62,020 nucleotides of DNA from Pirellulales bacterium. Lineage in GTDB: Bacteria > Planctomycetota > Planctomycetia > Pirellulales > JAEUIK01. Positions 20,742 through 29,618 of this stretch are shown in pieces. The stretch covers positions 1 through 62,020 of the forward strand of contig JAIESQ010000016.1 of NCBI GenBank assembly GCA_019745975.1, written 5' to 3'. Numbering within the stretch: position 1 is the first letter of the stretch; every line of letters starts with the position of its first letter. Position numbers and translations under genes: made by a program. A model generated the notes under the pieces. The model made no database searches, was not told where the DNA came from, and saw nothing but the letters and a program-made list of their open reading frames with translations.

Positions 20742-23095
20742 CACAGCCACCAGCGTTTCTTTTTCGTGCGCGCTACCGGCGGGTTGACCTTCTTGTCGCG
20801 GACTTCGATACCGGAGCCGGCCAGCAGTCGTTTCAGGTCGGCCGCGCGGGCCGCGCCGTCGGCGGTCGTATCGAGCACCAGCACGGGATGCCAGTACATC
20901 CCGTGACCGGCCAGACCCCATGACGTAATGTGGTCCCATACGCCCGTGAGCAAGTCGTCGACCGAGTCTTCGGTGCGCTCGGCCAATGGCACTGCGCGGA
21001 CCTGCCGACCCGAGCCATCGTCGTCGAGGATCACCAGACTCGACTGGCTGCAGCGAATCATCACCGGTCGCGTGACCGGGGCAGCGCGGCGCACCTCGTC
21101 GGGTACCGCCCAGTTCTTGCCGCGATGCTCCGCCATGCTCCCCGTCGGCGGCGCCGAGTGATTGATTGAGGGAGTTCCCGGCGAGGGGCTACCAGAACCG
21201 CTGCCACCGCCCAGGCTGCCGCTTGAGCTCGGAGACGTGACCGACGATCCCGGTGGCGCTCCGCTGCGCGCTGCCGCCGTGCCAAACGAATCGAGCGGTG
21301 AAGTGAATGCGGCGCTGGGTGAGCTCGTGGCGGGCTGACCTCCCTGTGTGGGTCCACCCGTGCCGGAATTCGCGGCGCTGGTTCGCTGCGTCCCTTGCGG
21401 GTCGCCACCGCTGGAAATGCCACCCGATGCGGCTGCATTGCCGCCGCTGGCGACGAGCGCTGGACCATCGTTCGTGGCGTTGGCTCCGCCAGGCGAATTG
21501 GCGTCGGCGTGTTGATTTTCTGCGCCGCCAGTGCCGCTACCGGAAGTCGACGATCCGCGCGCGGCGGTGTTGGCCGCGCCGGAGCCCGAGGCTTCCATCG
21601 ATTCGGAACCGTGAGTTGGCGTCGCCGACCCGCCCGGGTGCGCTGAACCTCCAGCGTCATTGGCCGCGCCGCTCGCAGCCGCCATTGCCTCGCCTGTGCC
21701 AGCGAAGCTGCCGGCATTCGAGCCAGTGCCGCCGAGCGATCCACCCGAAGCGCTTGAGTCCGCGGCGTGCGGTGACCCGCTGCGAATGGGTCCACCTAAC
21801 GACGATGGACCGAGCGGGGCTTCACCGGGGTAGAGGCCGCCGTCGTTGCCGCCCAACAAACTGGCGCCGCCGCCGGGACGTCCATAACTTGATGTGGCGG
21901 CCGGGTAGCTGGGGCCGGAACCCAATCCGTTTCCGTTACCTTGGAACGAGAGGCCGTTGCCACCAGGTTCGCCCGGCGTCGCGGACTGTCCACCGGTGGC
22001 AGCGACGTTGCCATCCGGATTCGACTGCGGATACGGGTCGAAGTAGCCGCGACGCCCGTTGCGCTTGGCGCCATGGGTGCGATGCCCGGGCAAGTCGTCG
22101 TCGGGCAGCTCCTCGTCGGCGACGATCCCACCCCCCGACGACGAGGCGCGATACTGCCGACCGGTGCCGTGTCCCTGCAAACGTGGCATCATGGCAGCCA
22201 ATTCGCGCTGGTGGACGCGTGCTTCGGCAACGGCCGTCTGTTCGCTGCGGGCCAACTCGGCGTCGGGCGCGCGAAAGTCGAGATTCCAGTCGGCGTCGAT
22301 CAGCTCGTAGCCGAAATCGCCACCCCAACTTTCCAGCGCGGCGCGAGCCATCCAGTAGGCCATGATGCCATCGGGACGGACCAACAGCAGCGGATAGGGC
22401 TCGCCCATCTCACCGACGTTCGTGCGTCGATAGCGGGCCAGGTGCTCGCGCGCGGCGCGCAGCGCCGAGGCCAACGGGTTGCCAGGCCCAAGCGGGCCCT
22501 CGAAGTCTTCGGCCTGGAGCACGACCCCTTCGGGTTGCAGCACGATCGAATCGCTGCGGCACTCGATGAACAACGGCGGCCGATTGGTGCCATTTGGCCC
22601 CAGATAGGGCACGATCGAGAACGACGACGGCTGCGAGGCCAACTTTTGCCGCGCGGCCAAAAGCTTGGCCTGCGTTTCGGTGAGCTGTTGATTCAAAGCG
22701 GCGACGCGGTCCTGTAACTCGCGCTTTTGCTCGGCGTCGGTCGAAGCAAGTTGGTCGAGCTGCGCCTGGGCGCTCTCGAGTTCCGCTAGTTCGGCGCGGA
22801 GCGCGCGGGCGTGCTCTTCGTAATGCCCTAGCTCGAGGCGCTTCTCGCCGAGTTCGGATTGCGTGCGATCGCGCTGGGCGACGAGCTGGCCGCGGCGCCA
22901 ATCGAGCTCTTCGCGGCGCGCCGGGCTGTCAGCCGCCGGCGGGGCCAGGACTCCCTCGGCTTGCGCCTGGGCGCGGGCATGCCGGGCGATGACGACCAGC
23001 AACAGAATCAGCGCCCCCATCATGCACAAGAGCACGGCCAGGAAGGGGAAGAGTTGCACCGAGTTGGAATCGCTTCGCGCGCGAGCCCGCGTCAT
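20738..23095 (-). CDS. ExbD-like membrane protein with Gly/Ser-rich linker and duplicated domain
   Basis: A 785-aa protein with one N-terminal membrane helix (about 15-37) and a coiled coil at about 60-155. Domain one lies at about 172-272. A 330-residue Gly/Ser/Ala-rich linker of low complexity spans about 310-640. Domain two, at about 676-768, looks like a second copy of domain one: both start RP-x-x-I/F-x-C with I-V-L shortly after, and both contain a P-x-L-V strand followed by a helix and G-F/I-E-L/V-x-D. The C-terminus is basic. Such a helix-plus-large-domain layout fits an ExbD/MotB-type partner that spans the periplasm. It overlaps both neighbours by 4 bases (ATGA and GTGA). Confidence 0.75.
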   Translation of the reverse strand: MTRARARSDSNSVQLFPFLAVLLCMMGALILLLVVIARHARAQAQAEGVLAPPAADSPARREELDWRRGQLVAQRDRTQSELGEKRLELGHYEEHARALRAELAELESAQAQLDQLASTDAEQKRELQDRVAALNQQLTETQAKLLAARQKLASQPSSFSIVPYLGPNGTNRPPLFIECRSDSIVLQPEGVVLQAEDFEGPLGPGNPLASALRAAREHLARYRRTNVGEMGEPYPLLLVRPDGIMAYWMARAALESWGGDFGYELIDADWNLDFRAPDAELARSEQTAVAEARVHQRELAAMMPRLQGHGTGRQYRASSSGGGIVADEELPDDDLPGHRTHGAKRNGRRGYFDPYPQSNPDGNVAATGGQSATPGEPGGNGLSFQGNGNGLGSGPSYPAATSSYGRPGGGASLLGGNDGGLYPGEAPLGPSSLGGPIRSGSPHAADSSASGGSLGGTGSNAGSFAGTGEAMAAASGAANDAGGSAHPGGSATPTHGSESMEASGSGAANTAARGSSTSGSGTGGAENQHADANSPGGANATNDGPALVASGGNAAASGGISSGGDPQGTQRTSAANSGTGGPTQGGQPATSSPSAAFTSPLDSFGTAAARSGAPPGSSVTSPSSSGSLGGGSGSGSPSPGTPSINHSAPPTGSMAEHRGKNWAVPDEVRRAAPVTRPVMIRCSQSSLVILDDDGSGRQVRAVPLAERTEDSVDDLLTGVWDHITSWGLAGHGMYWHPVLVLDTTADGAARAADLKRLLAGSGIEVRDKKVNPPVARTKKKRWWLW

Positions 23096-24402
23096 GCCGC
23101 ATGCGTCTCCACCCGATTGCCGACAAGCGAAACGGTGCTGGCGGGTCGCTGAGCATGATTAAGGCGAGCGCCGAGCAACTGAATCGCGGCCGAGAGGTTA
23201 AGCAGCGTTTCCTCGAACGTTTGCGCGCCGGTGAGTGCCGACAGGTTGCGATTGAGCGTCTCTTCGAGCTTGGCGACCTGGCCGGTTGCCTCGACGACGC
23301 GGAGCAGCACCTCGGACTGCCGCGCGAGTTCAGCTTGCTGATCGCGGCTGGCGTGGGCCGTTTCGACCAGGGCGCCTTGCACGCGCAGCCAATGTTCCTG
23401 GCTCTGGGCGGCCGCCGACTGGCTGGCTTCGGACAAGTCGACGGCGAACGTTTTCAGGCTACGGCCGAGCGCCGCCGCGAGCGCCACTTCGATCTGCTGC
23501 TGCGAACCGCTGGCCAGTTGGCTCCAGTGCTGATGGGCCGCGTCGATCGTGGCTTGCCACAACTCGCTTTGCCGCTGCACGAGCCGTTCGGTGGCGTTGA
23601 CCACGGCGTCGGCCATGCGGCGCACCGCCACGAGCTGCGGATCGGTCGCGGTGCCGAGCTGCTCGAAGCGGCCGGCCAGTTCGGCGATGACGCAGTTGTC
23701 GACGGCGGCCAGCAATCGTTGTTCGGCGCGGTCAGTCAGGAACTGCCCGAACATCAGCACCATTGACAGCGCCAAGGCCAGCGCGGTGGTGTCAAAGGCG
23801 ATGCCCAGGCCGTAGGTGACCTCGGGAAGCGACTCTTCGAGCGCCTCGGGCGAGAGATTGGCGATGGCCAGCGTGATGCCCATCACGGTGCCCAGAAAGC
23901 CGAGAATTGGAATCGCCCAGACGATGATTCGCATCATCGCGTAGGTGCCGTGCAAGCGCACGGCGTCACTCTCGGCCAGGTATTTCAACTCGTCGTCGAG
24001 TGTGTCGGCCGAGCCCTTGCGGCGCACGGCTTCAAGGGCGTCGTGCAACCGCATGGCCAGCCACGACCGTTGCACGCCCGGGGCGAGGCTATCGAGGGCC
24101 GCCAAGAGCGGCACGCAGATGTCGACCGATTCGCCTTGCGAACGCGGGGCCGGCAACAAGCGCTTGCGCGCCAGCGGCCATTGCTCGACGACGTCGAGAC
24201 ATTTGAACACGAGCGTCGCCAGCCCAATGAAGAACAGCACCATCGAGACGTATTCGACCGGATGTCCGGTGAAGTAGCGATCGACGTACTCAGCTTGCCA
24301 GACGTCGGTCTCGATCGGCAGGTAAAAGGCGATCGAAGCCGCGGTTCCCCAGACAATCGGAGAACGGACCACGCGCGAGAGAAAGGGCAACGGAGCAGCC
24401 AC
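23092..24402 (-). CDS. MotA/TolQ/ExbB proton-channel family protein
   Basis: A 436-aa inner-membrane protein and first gene of a coupled operon. Four hydrophobic segments lie at about 14-30, 50-68, 158-182 and 200-222. The family signature is in the last two: IPILGFLGTVMGITLAI followed by VTYGLGIAFDTTALALALSM. Residues 240-436 form a long Gln/Ala/Glu-rich helical tail, unlike plain ExbB or TolQ, which end soon after the last helix. Ion flow through this channel probably drives the two single-pass partners encoded downstream. ATG 24402 opens the frame. The divergent DUF3500-like gene begins 436 bases away. Confidence 0.85.
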   Translation of the reverse strand: MAAPLPFLSRVVRSPIVWGTAASIAFYLPIETDVWQAEYVDRYFTGHPVEYVSMVLFFIGLATLVFKCLDVVEQWPLARKRLLPAPRSQGESVDICVPLLAALDSLAPGVQRSWLAMRLHDALEAVRRKGSADTLDDELKYLAESDAVRLHGTYAMMRIIVWAIPILGFLGTVMGITLAIANLSPEALEESLPEVTYGLGIAFDTTALALALSMVLMFGQFLTDRAEQRLLAAVDNCVIAELAGRFEQLGTATDPQLVAVRRMADAVVNATERLVQRQSELWQATIDAAHQHWSQLASGSQQQIEVALAAALGRSLKTFAVDLSEASQSAAAQSQEHWLRVQGALVETAHASRDQQAELARQSEVLLRVVEATGQVAKLEETLNRNLSALTGAQTFEETLLNLSAAIQLLGARLNHAQRPASTVSLVGNRVETHAA

Positions 24403-24838
24403 GGTAGCAGGTTCCTTCCAGAAGACTTGCGAGTGCTAGCATCCACACGGCGCGAGCCGGGCGGGGCCCTTCTCTACCGAAGCTCCGACCTGGGGGCAAC
24501 GCCGAAAGCTTTGAACTTGTTAACAGGGGCGCGCCGGGTTGATCCAGGCGGTCGACGGGCCTCGACATAATCGGCGCGACCGGCAAAGTCGATTGAACAA
24601 ATGCTGGCGGCCGCGCGTTTCGGCCGAGAGTCGCCGTGGTTTGGGAAGCCTGGGCAGCGTGAGTCGAGTCGAATTGCCAGCGGCTGACACTGGCCGCGCC
24701 GGTGCCCACGCCGCAGGTCGTGGCCAGCAGTTTTTGCATCGGCCGCTAGCATGGGGTCTAATGCCCGTCGGGTGGCCGGCCACCGTGCTGGCTGATAGTT
24801 GGGAGCCAAGCCTGGTCGAACTTGTGGAGGGACTAGTC
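24403..24838. other. Divergent intergenic region
   Basis: This 436-base stretch lies between the ExbB-like gene (minus) and the Tat-exported gene (plus) and should hold promoters for both. I see no convincing small gene, repeat or hairpin. A CATAAT at 24566-24571 has no good -35 partner. Confidence 0.35.
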
Positions 24839-25891
24839 ATGTCGAGCAACGAACGAACATGCCCCGATTGCTCCAGCCCGGCCCCAGGCCTGGTTCGTCG
24901 CGACTTTCTGAAGGTGGCCAGCGTGGCGGTGGGGGCGGCCTCGGCCTGGCCGTTGGTGTCGCGCGCCGCGGATGACGCCGCCGCAGTTTCGGCCCCCAGC
25001 GCTCCCGAAAGCCTGGTCAAGGTGCTGTACGATAAGCTCACGCCCGGCCAGCGCGAGAAGGTCTGCTACTCGTGGGATCATGTCGATCCGAAGCGCGGCC
25101 TCTTGCGCACGCGCGTCGAAAATAACTGGCACATCAACGACCTGGTGATCAACAGCGAGTTCTTCACCGACGAGCAGCGCGATCTTATCCGCAAGATTTT
25201 CGAGGGGATCGTGCAACCCGATTGGATTGCCAAGTTCGATCAGCAGCTCGAAGACGACGCCGGCGGCTTCGGCAACGATCAGAACATCGCCATCTTCGGC
25301 ACGCCGGGCGAAGGTAAGTTCCAGTTCGTGATGACCGGCCGGCACATGACCGTGCGCTGCGACGGCAACTCGGCCGAGCACGTGGCCTTCGGCGGGCCGA
25401 TTTTCTACGGTCACGCCGCCCGTGGCTTCAACGAGGCCGCCGACCATCCGGGCAACGTGTTCTGGCCGCAGGCGCTGGCCGCGAACCATCTCTATGGGAT
25501 GCTCGATGGCCGTCAACAGAAGTTGGCGCTAGTCGAGAAGACGCCGCGCGAGCAGGCCAACGCTTTCCGCAAGGGAGGCGAGGCCGCGCCGGGGATTTCC
25601 GTCAGCGAGCTGTCGACCGATCAGAAGGACGAGCTGCAGAAGGTGCTCGCCAAGCTGGTCGAGCCGTATCGCCAGGGAGATCGCGACGAAGTGGTCTCGT
25701 GCCTCAAGGCGCAAGGGGGCTTGGATCGCTGCGCGCTGGCGTTTTACAAGGAAGGCGACGTCGGCAACGACGGCCGCTGGGATTGCTGGCGCCTGGAAGG
25801 GCCGGCTTTCGTCTGGTACTACCGCGGCGCGCCGCACGTGCACGTGTGGGTGAACGTGGCCGACGACCCGAGCGTGGCGTACAACGCGTAA
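24839..25891 (+). CDS. Tat-exported DUF3500-like protein
   Basis: A 350-aa protein. The N-terminus carries a twin-arginine signal (RRDFLKVASVAVGAASA), so it is exported folded. The mature part resembles DUF3500 proteins: a hypothetical substrate-like segment FQFVMTGRHMTVRCDGNS, the conserved glycine-rich AFGGPIFYGH, and near the C-terminus GPAFVWYYRGAPHVHVWVNV with a His-x-His pair. The Cys pair CPDCSS precedes the Tat motif. GGAGGGACTAGTC before ATG 24839 is a strong ribosome binding site. No enzymatic role is established for this family. The gene is monocistronic. Confidence 0.75.
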   Translation: MSSNERTCPDCSSPAPGLVRRDFLKVASVAVGAASAWPLVSRAADDAAAVSAPSAPESLVKVLYDKLTPGQREKVCYSWDHVDPKRGLLRTRVENNWHINDLVINSEFFTDEQRDLIRKIFEGIVQPDWIAKFDQQLEDDAGGFGNDQNIAIFGTPGEGKFQFVMTGRHMTVRCDGNSAEHVAFGGPIFYGHAARGFNEAADHPGNVFWPQALAANHLYGMLDGRQQKLALVEKTPREQANAFRKGGEAAPGISVSELSTDQKDELQKVLAKLVEPYRQGDRDEVVSCLKAQGGLDRCALAFYKEGDVGNDGRWDCWRLEGPAFVWYYRGAPHVHVWVNVADDPSVAYNA

Positions 25892-25955
25892 TGGCGCGTG
25901 CATTGTGTTGCGCGGGTTGCGGCACGACGGCGGATAACGCTTGCGCTGCTGACTG

Positions 25956-27212
25956 CTAGCCTCGGAAGTAGTTGCTTGCCGAGCGGCTGCGACCAAAGCG
26001 CCAGGTGAGACCGGCGCCAATCCAGTAGCTGTTCAGGCTCGTGCGGGTAAAGTCGCCGAGTTGCGCCGACGCGGGGAACATGCCGCCAGCCAGAAGATCG
26101 AAGTCGAAGCCCGGCAGCACATCGCGGACGCCAACGCCAATGCTCAGGCGGTGCTGGTTGACAACGGCAAACTGTGCTTGCAGGTACTTGACGCCAGGCA
26201 CGCCCCCCGGCACCGGAACGCCGGCCACCGAGGTGCCGACCGACGGATCGATCGGGCTTTGGGCCAGTGCGTAACCGGCGCGCAATCGTAGCCGCCGTGT
26301 GGCACTTAGTTGTGCGCCGAGCTGCATGACCCACTGGTCGCGATAGATGTCGCGAAACAAGTCGGCCGACGACCAGCGCAGGAACAACGCGTCGGCGGCC
26401 AGCAGCAATCGTCCATCGAACAGACTGGAGTTGGCAATGCCCAGCCCAAGCTCTTCGGGCAATCCCATCGGGACGTCGCGCACGACAGTCTGATTGAACA
26501 GCACCGCGGCGTCGGCAAAGTTGAATTGTTGTTTCGTCTTCCAATAGCAGCCGAGCGTCGTGTTCTCGGTCAGCGCGTAGCTGGCGCCGAGCCCCGCGCG
26601 CAGGGCAAACGCGTTGGTCATGGCCGAAGTTCCGACAAACGGGCCGTCGAGGTAGCCGTCGCCGACGAACATCGTCGCCCCGACGGACAAACGCTCGGTC
26701 AACCGGGCGGCGACGCTGGGTGCGAACTCGAGAATCAACAAGTAGTTCGACGTCCGGTTGCTCGCAGGCTCTCGGACGAAGCTCGTGCCGGCGCCGGCCG
26801 TGCCGATCAGGCCCAATCCCAAGGTGACAGGCAAACCCCAGACGTCGAGCTCCTGCGAAACTCCGATATTCGGCACGACGGTTCCGCCGGTGCTCGACTT
26901 GGCCGAAAAGGGAGTAACGCCGATCGCCGGTGCGGGTCCGGTTTGCGTGAGATCGAAGGTTGAGCCGGCGAAGGTACCCGCCATCGTGAAGGTCGTGCCG
27001 CGATACTGCGTGAGCGTGGCGGGGTTGGCATTGATGCCTGAGAGCATGTCCTGCGGGCGGGCGACGCTGGTTCCGCCCATGCCGCCCGAGGCGGGCATCA
27101 ACGTGTTGCCGAGCTCGACGCCGTACGACTGCGCGGCGACGCCGCGGCATACGAGCGCGCACGCCAAAGCGACGAAAAGCCCCGAGAATATCGGTTTCGG
27201 GCCGAGGTGCAT
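25956..27212 (-). CDS. OmpP1/FadL-type outer-membrane protein
   Basis: A 418-aa outer-membrane beta-barrel protein. The signal peptide is followed by QSYGVELGNTLMPASGGMGG, where FadL-type proteins have a similar glycine-rich N-terminal hatch segment and where NPA is conserved (here INANPATLTQY). Alternating strands run to the end, finishing in an aromatic-rich C-terminus. Family members carry hydrophobic compounds such as long-chain fatty acids across the outer membrane. ATG 27212 is preceded by AGGGAGAGCC, better than the earlier ATG at 27281. Confidence 0.8.
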   Translation of the reverse strand: MHLGPKPIFSGLFVALACALVCRGVAAQSYGVELGNTLMPASGGMGGTSVARPQDMLSGINANPATLTQYRGTTFTMAGTFAGSTFDLTQTGPAPAIGVTPFSAKSSTGGTVVPNIGVSQELDVWGLPVTLGLGLIGTAGAGTSFVREPASNRTSNYLLILEFAPSVAARLTERLSVGATMFVGDGYLDGPFVGTSAMTNAFALRAGLGASYALTENTTLGCYWKTKQQFNFADAAVLFNQTVVRDVPMGLPEELGLGIANSSLFDGRLLLAADALFLRWSSADLFRDIYRDQWVMQLGAQLSATRRLRLRAGYALAQSPIDPSVGTSVAGVPVPGGVPGVKYLQAQFAVVNQHRLSIGVGVRDVLPGFDFDLLAGGMFPASAQLGDFTRTSLNSYWIGAGLTWRFGRSRSASNYFRG

Positions 27213-27428
27213 CGACGGCTCTCCCTGATCGCGGGAGAGGCTTGCCGCTACACGTACGTGTGCGTGGGCGCACCCTGCCATCGCGACTCAGTTGCGAGCA
27301 TCGACCATCTGGCGCTAGCGCCCACTAGCAAAATCGGCGATCGCGGCACGACCGGCACAGGCGGGCGAGGTGTAAAAGCGACAGGGCCGGAATAATCGGT
27401 ACAACCGATAAGTTGACGCGCCCGCGCT

Positions 27429-27683
27429 TCAACACGCCTCACTGGCGCGCAGCGCCGCCAAGTGCTGCTGCATGCGCTCAATGGCAGTGTCGGCATCGAC
27501 GGCCTTGATATCGCCACGCTCGAAGGCCTCGATCCTGCGCTCCACTTCGGAGGCCCAGGCCGCGGCTATTTCAAGGGTGAAAAATCCCTCGTACGGTAGA
27601 ATCTGCTCTAGCGCATCGGCGATAAAGGCGCGATCAGCCGGCGAAGCGGGCGACCCTCTAGCTCGAAGCTGTTGTCCGTTCAA
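27429..27683 (-). CDS. Orphan addiction-module antitoxin-like protein
   Basis: An 84-aa protein resembling the TIGR02574 family, putative addiction module components usually paired with RelE/ParE-type toxins. The family pattern is a short helical N-terminus followed by W-x-x-E-I/V-x-x-R, here AAAWASEVERRIEAFERGDI. No RelE/ParE toxin gene is visible on either side, so it looks orphaned. The only in-frame start for this length is TTG 27683; a later start is possible. An inverted repeat 33 bases upstream (27716-27754) could be its operator. Confidence 0.6.
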   Translation of the reverse strand: MNGQQLRARGSPASPADRAFIADALEQILPYEGFFTLEIAAAWASEVERRIEAFERGDIKAVDADTAIERMQQHLAALRASEAC

Positions 27684-27715
27684 TTCTTACACGGTGCTGG
27701 AGAACCGTCGAGTAC

Positions 27716-27754
27716 GATCCGACGTGGGAAATGCCACGGCTGGCACGTCGGATC
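27716..27754. promoter_or_regulatory. Operator-like inverted repeat between antitoxin-like gene and gcvT
   Basis: GATCCGACGTG (27716-27726) and CACGTCGGATC (27744-27754) are perfect 11-bp arms. The site lies upstream of both the antitoxin-like gene (minus strand) and gcvT (plus strand), and overlaps the possible -35 element of the plus-strand promoter. It may bind an autoregulating antitoxin or a gcv regulator. Confidence 0.5.
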
Positions 27755-27768
27755 TTCGCCGCTACAAT
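27740..27768 (+). promoter_or_regulatory. Candidate promoter for the gcv operon
   Basis: CTGGCA (27740-27745) and TACAAT (27763-27768) are spaced by 17 bases, a sigma70-type arrangement with a good -10 box. The leader to GTG 27952 would be about 180 bases. I could not recognise a glycine riboswitch in it. Confidence 0.4.
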
Positions 27769-27951
27769 ACGGGCGGCTTGCCGGTTCGCGCCGCACGGAA
27801 TCAATTCCATCGGCGCGACGCGGCCAGCCATTTGGCAACTTGACGGATCTCCCCACCGGCCTGGCCCGCTTGTCGGCCCCAGCCGCGGCAACTTCACGCC
27901 CGCGCTTGCCCCTTACGGGCGAGCACCGCGGCGACGGATCGACGCCCCACC

Positions 27952-29118
27952 GTGACTGGCTCGCTCGCTCGAACGCCGCTCTACGACTGGCACCAGGCCC
28001 ACGGCGGTCGGCTGGTCGATTTCGCCGGCTGGGAGATGCCCGTCAGCTATTCTTCGATCGTGGCCGAGCACACGGCCACGCGCACCGCGGTCGGCCTGTT
28101 CGATATCTCGCACATGGGCCGGCTGCAGCTCACCGGCGCCGACGCCGAGACGGCGCTCGAACGCATCGTCACCCGGCGCATCGCTGGCCTGGCCACTGGG
28201 CAGGTCGTCTATTCACTGGTGACCAATGATGCCGGCGGCATTCTCGACGATATCCTCGTCTATAAGCTGGCGGACGCGTCGGGCTCGCCCTACTTCCTCG
28301 TCGTCGTCAACGCCAGCAACCGCGACAAGATCGTCGCCTGGTTCGAAAAACAGCTCACGGCCGAGAAGCAGTCCAATCCGCGGCTCGATGTCGCGATGGT
28401 CGATCGCACGCCTGAGTGGGGCATGATCGCCGTGCAGGGGCCCAAGGCGCTCGAGCTCGTACGGCCGTTTTTGTCGGTCGACCCCAGCGCGCTGCGCTAC
28501 TATCACGCCGCTGAGGCCCGCATTGGCGGCCCGCCGGGAATTGTCAGCCGCACCGGCTACACGGGCGAGGATGGCGTCGAATTGATCGTCGGGGCATCAG
28601 GATTGTACGCGCTGTGGGAAACACTGCTGATGCAGGGTCGCGCGCTGGGGGCGCTGCCGGCCGGTCTCGGTTGCCGAGACACCTTGCGACTCGAGGCGGC
28701 GATGCCCCTGTACGGCCACGAACTGAACGAACAGATCAATCCGTTTCAGGCAGGGCTTAGTTTCGCCGTCGATCTCGAAAAGCAGTTCCCCGGCCGCGAT
28801 GCGTTGGTTGCCGCCAAAGCCAACACGGACCGCCCAGTACGCATCGGCCTTGTTCTCGATGGCAAGCGAGTCCCCCGCGAAGGCTTTGATATTTTGGAGA
28901 GTGCCGCGGCGCGGGAGGTAGCTTCCGCAGCAGCCGTCGGCCAGGTCACCAGCGGCACGTTCTCGCCCACTCTCGAACGGCCGATCGCGATGGGCTACGT
29001 CGATCGCGCCGTGGCCGCGCCGGGGACCACACTGGCCATTGATATTCGCGGTCGGGCCGAGCCGGCCACGGTCGTCAAGTTGCCCTTCTATCGCCGCACG
29101 GAAAGGAAACAAGCGTGA
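27952..29118 (+). CDS. gcvT: Glycine cleavage system T protein (aminomethyltransferase)
   Basis: Transfers the methylene group from lipoyl-bound aminomethyl to THF, releasing ammonia. The 388-aa product has the N-terminal folate-binding segment starting TPLYDWHQAHGGRLVDFAGW, then GLFDISHMGRLQLTGADA, and SRTGYTGEDGVELIV with the conserved Tyr/Gly loop. GCRDTLRLEAAMPLYGHEL follows near the C-terminal domain. Start GTG 27952 gives the usual N-terminus. The stop overlaps gcvH as GTGA, so the two are translationally coupled. It is the first gene of gcvT-gcvH-gcvPA-gcvPB-maf. Confidence 0.96.
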   Translation: MTGSLARTPLYDWHQAHGGRLVDFAGWEMPVSYSSIVAEHTATRTAVGLFDISHMGRLQLTGADAETALERIVTRRIAGLATGQVVYSLVTNDAGGILDDILVYKLADASGSPYFLVVVNASNRDKIVAWFEKQLTAEKQSNPRLDVAMVDRTPEWGMIAVQGPKALELVRPFLSVDPSALRYYHAAEARIGGPPGIVSRTGYTGEDGVELIVGASGLYALWETLLMQGRALGALPAGLGCRDTLRLEAAMPLYGHELNEQINPFQAGLSFAVDLEKQFPGRDALVAAKANTDRPVRIGLVLDGKRVPREGFDILESAAAREVASAAAVGQVTSGTFSPTLERPIAMGYVDRAVAAPGTTLAIDIRGRAEPATVVKLPFYRRTERKQA

Positions 29119-29528
29119 CACCCGCCTCGTTTGCGCCGCAAGATCTGCGCTTCGCTCCCACGCACGAGTGGGTTCATGTTTCGGCGGAAGCCGGCGCCAA
29201 AGTGGCCACGGTCGGCGTCTCGGCGTTCGCCGTGGCCGCCCTGACCGACCTGGTTTACATCGAGTTGCCGGCGGTCGGTCGCACCGTGAAGGCGGGCGAA
29301 TCGTTCGGCGAGATCGAGTCGGTCAAAGCCGTCAGCGACCTCTACAGCCCCGTGTCGGGCGAGATCGTCGCGGTGAACGACGACGTGGCCAATCACCTGG
29401 AACGCCTGAGCGAAGACGCCTACGGTCGCGGCTGGCTGATCAAGATTCGCCTGAGCGACGAGAAGGAGCTCGCAGCGCTATTGGACCATGCCGCCTACGA
29501 GAAACAATGCGCTGAAGAAGCGCATTAG
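29115..29528 (+). CDS. gcvH: Glycine cleavage system H protein
   Basis: Lipoyl carrier that shuttles the aminomethyl group among P, T and L proteins. The 137-aa product has the family signature around the lipoylated Lys71 (FGEIESVKAVSDLYSPVSGE). Both flanking hammerhead strands are present. It starts by GTG overlapping the gcvT stop. A single REP arm (29547-29577) separates it from gcvPA. No lipoate ligase gene is seen in this window. Confidence 0.96.
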   Translation: MTPASFAPQDLRFAPTHEWVHVSAEAGAKVATVGVSAFAVAALTDLVYIELPAVGRTVKAGESFGEIESVKAVSDLYSPVSGEIVAVNDDVANHLERLSEDAYGRGWLIKIRLSDEKELAALLDHAAYEKQCAEEAH

Positions 29529-29546
29529 CTGTGCGCAGTCGCACCA

Positions 29547-29577
29547 GCTAGCGCGCGGAGCAAGCTCCGCGGCTAAC
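29547..29577 (-). repeat. Single 31-bp repeat arm (TTAGCCGCGG family) within gcv operon
   Basis: On the minus strand this arm reads GTTAGCCGCGGAGCTTGCTC then CGCGCGCTAGC, matching 9888-9918 exactly. It lies in the gcvH-gcvPA gap, 18 bases after the gcvH stop. Its own hairpin (GCGGAGC/GCTCCGC) may affect mRNA stability within the operon. Confidence 0.85.
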
Positions 29578-29618
29578 AGTGACCTGAACCCTCGCCCCTG
29601 AACCCTAGTCCCTACCCC

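Noticed and set aside
19773-24402. Complete Zorya defence system
   Set aside because: Only MotA/ExbB-like and MotB/ExbD-like genes are present; ZorC, ZorD or ZorE-type helicase/nuclease genes are missing next to them.
27684-27951. Glycine riboswitch before gcvT
   Set aside because: I could not find the paired conserved aptamer cores; only a palindrome and a promoter-like pair are visible.
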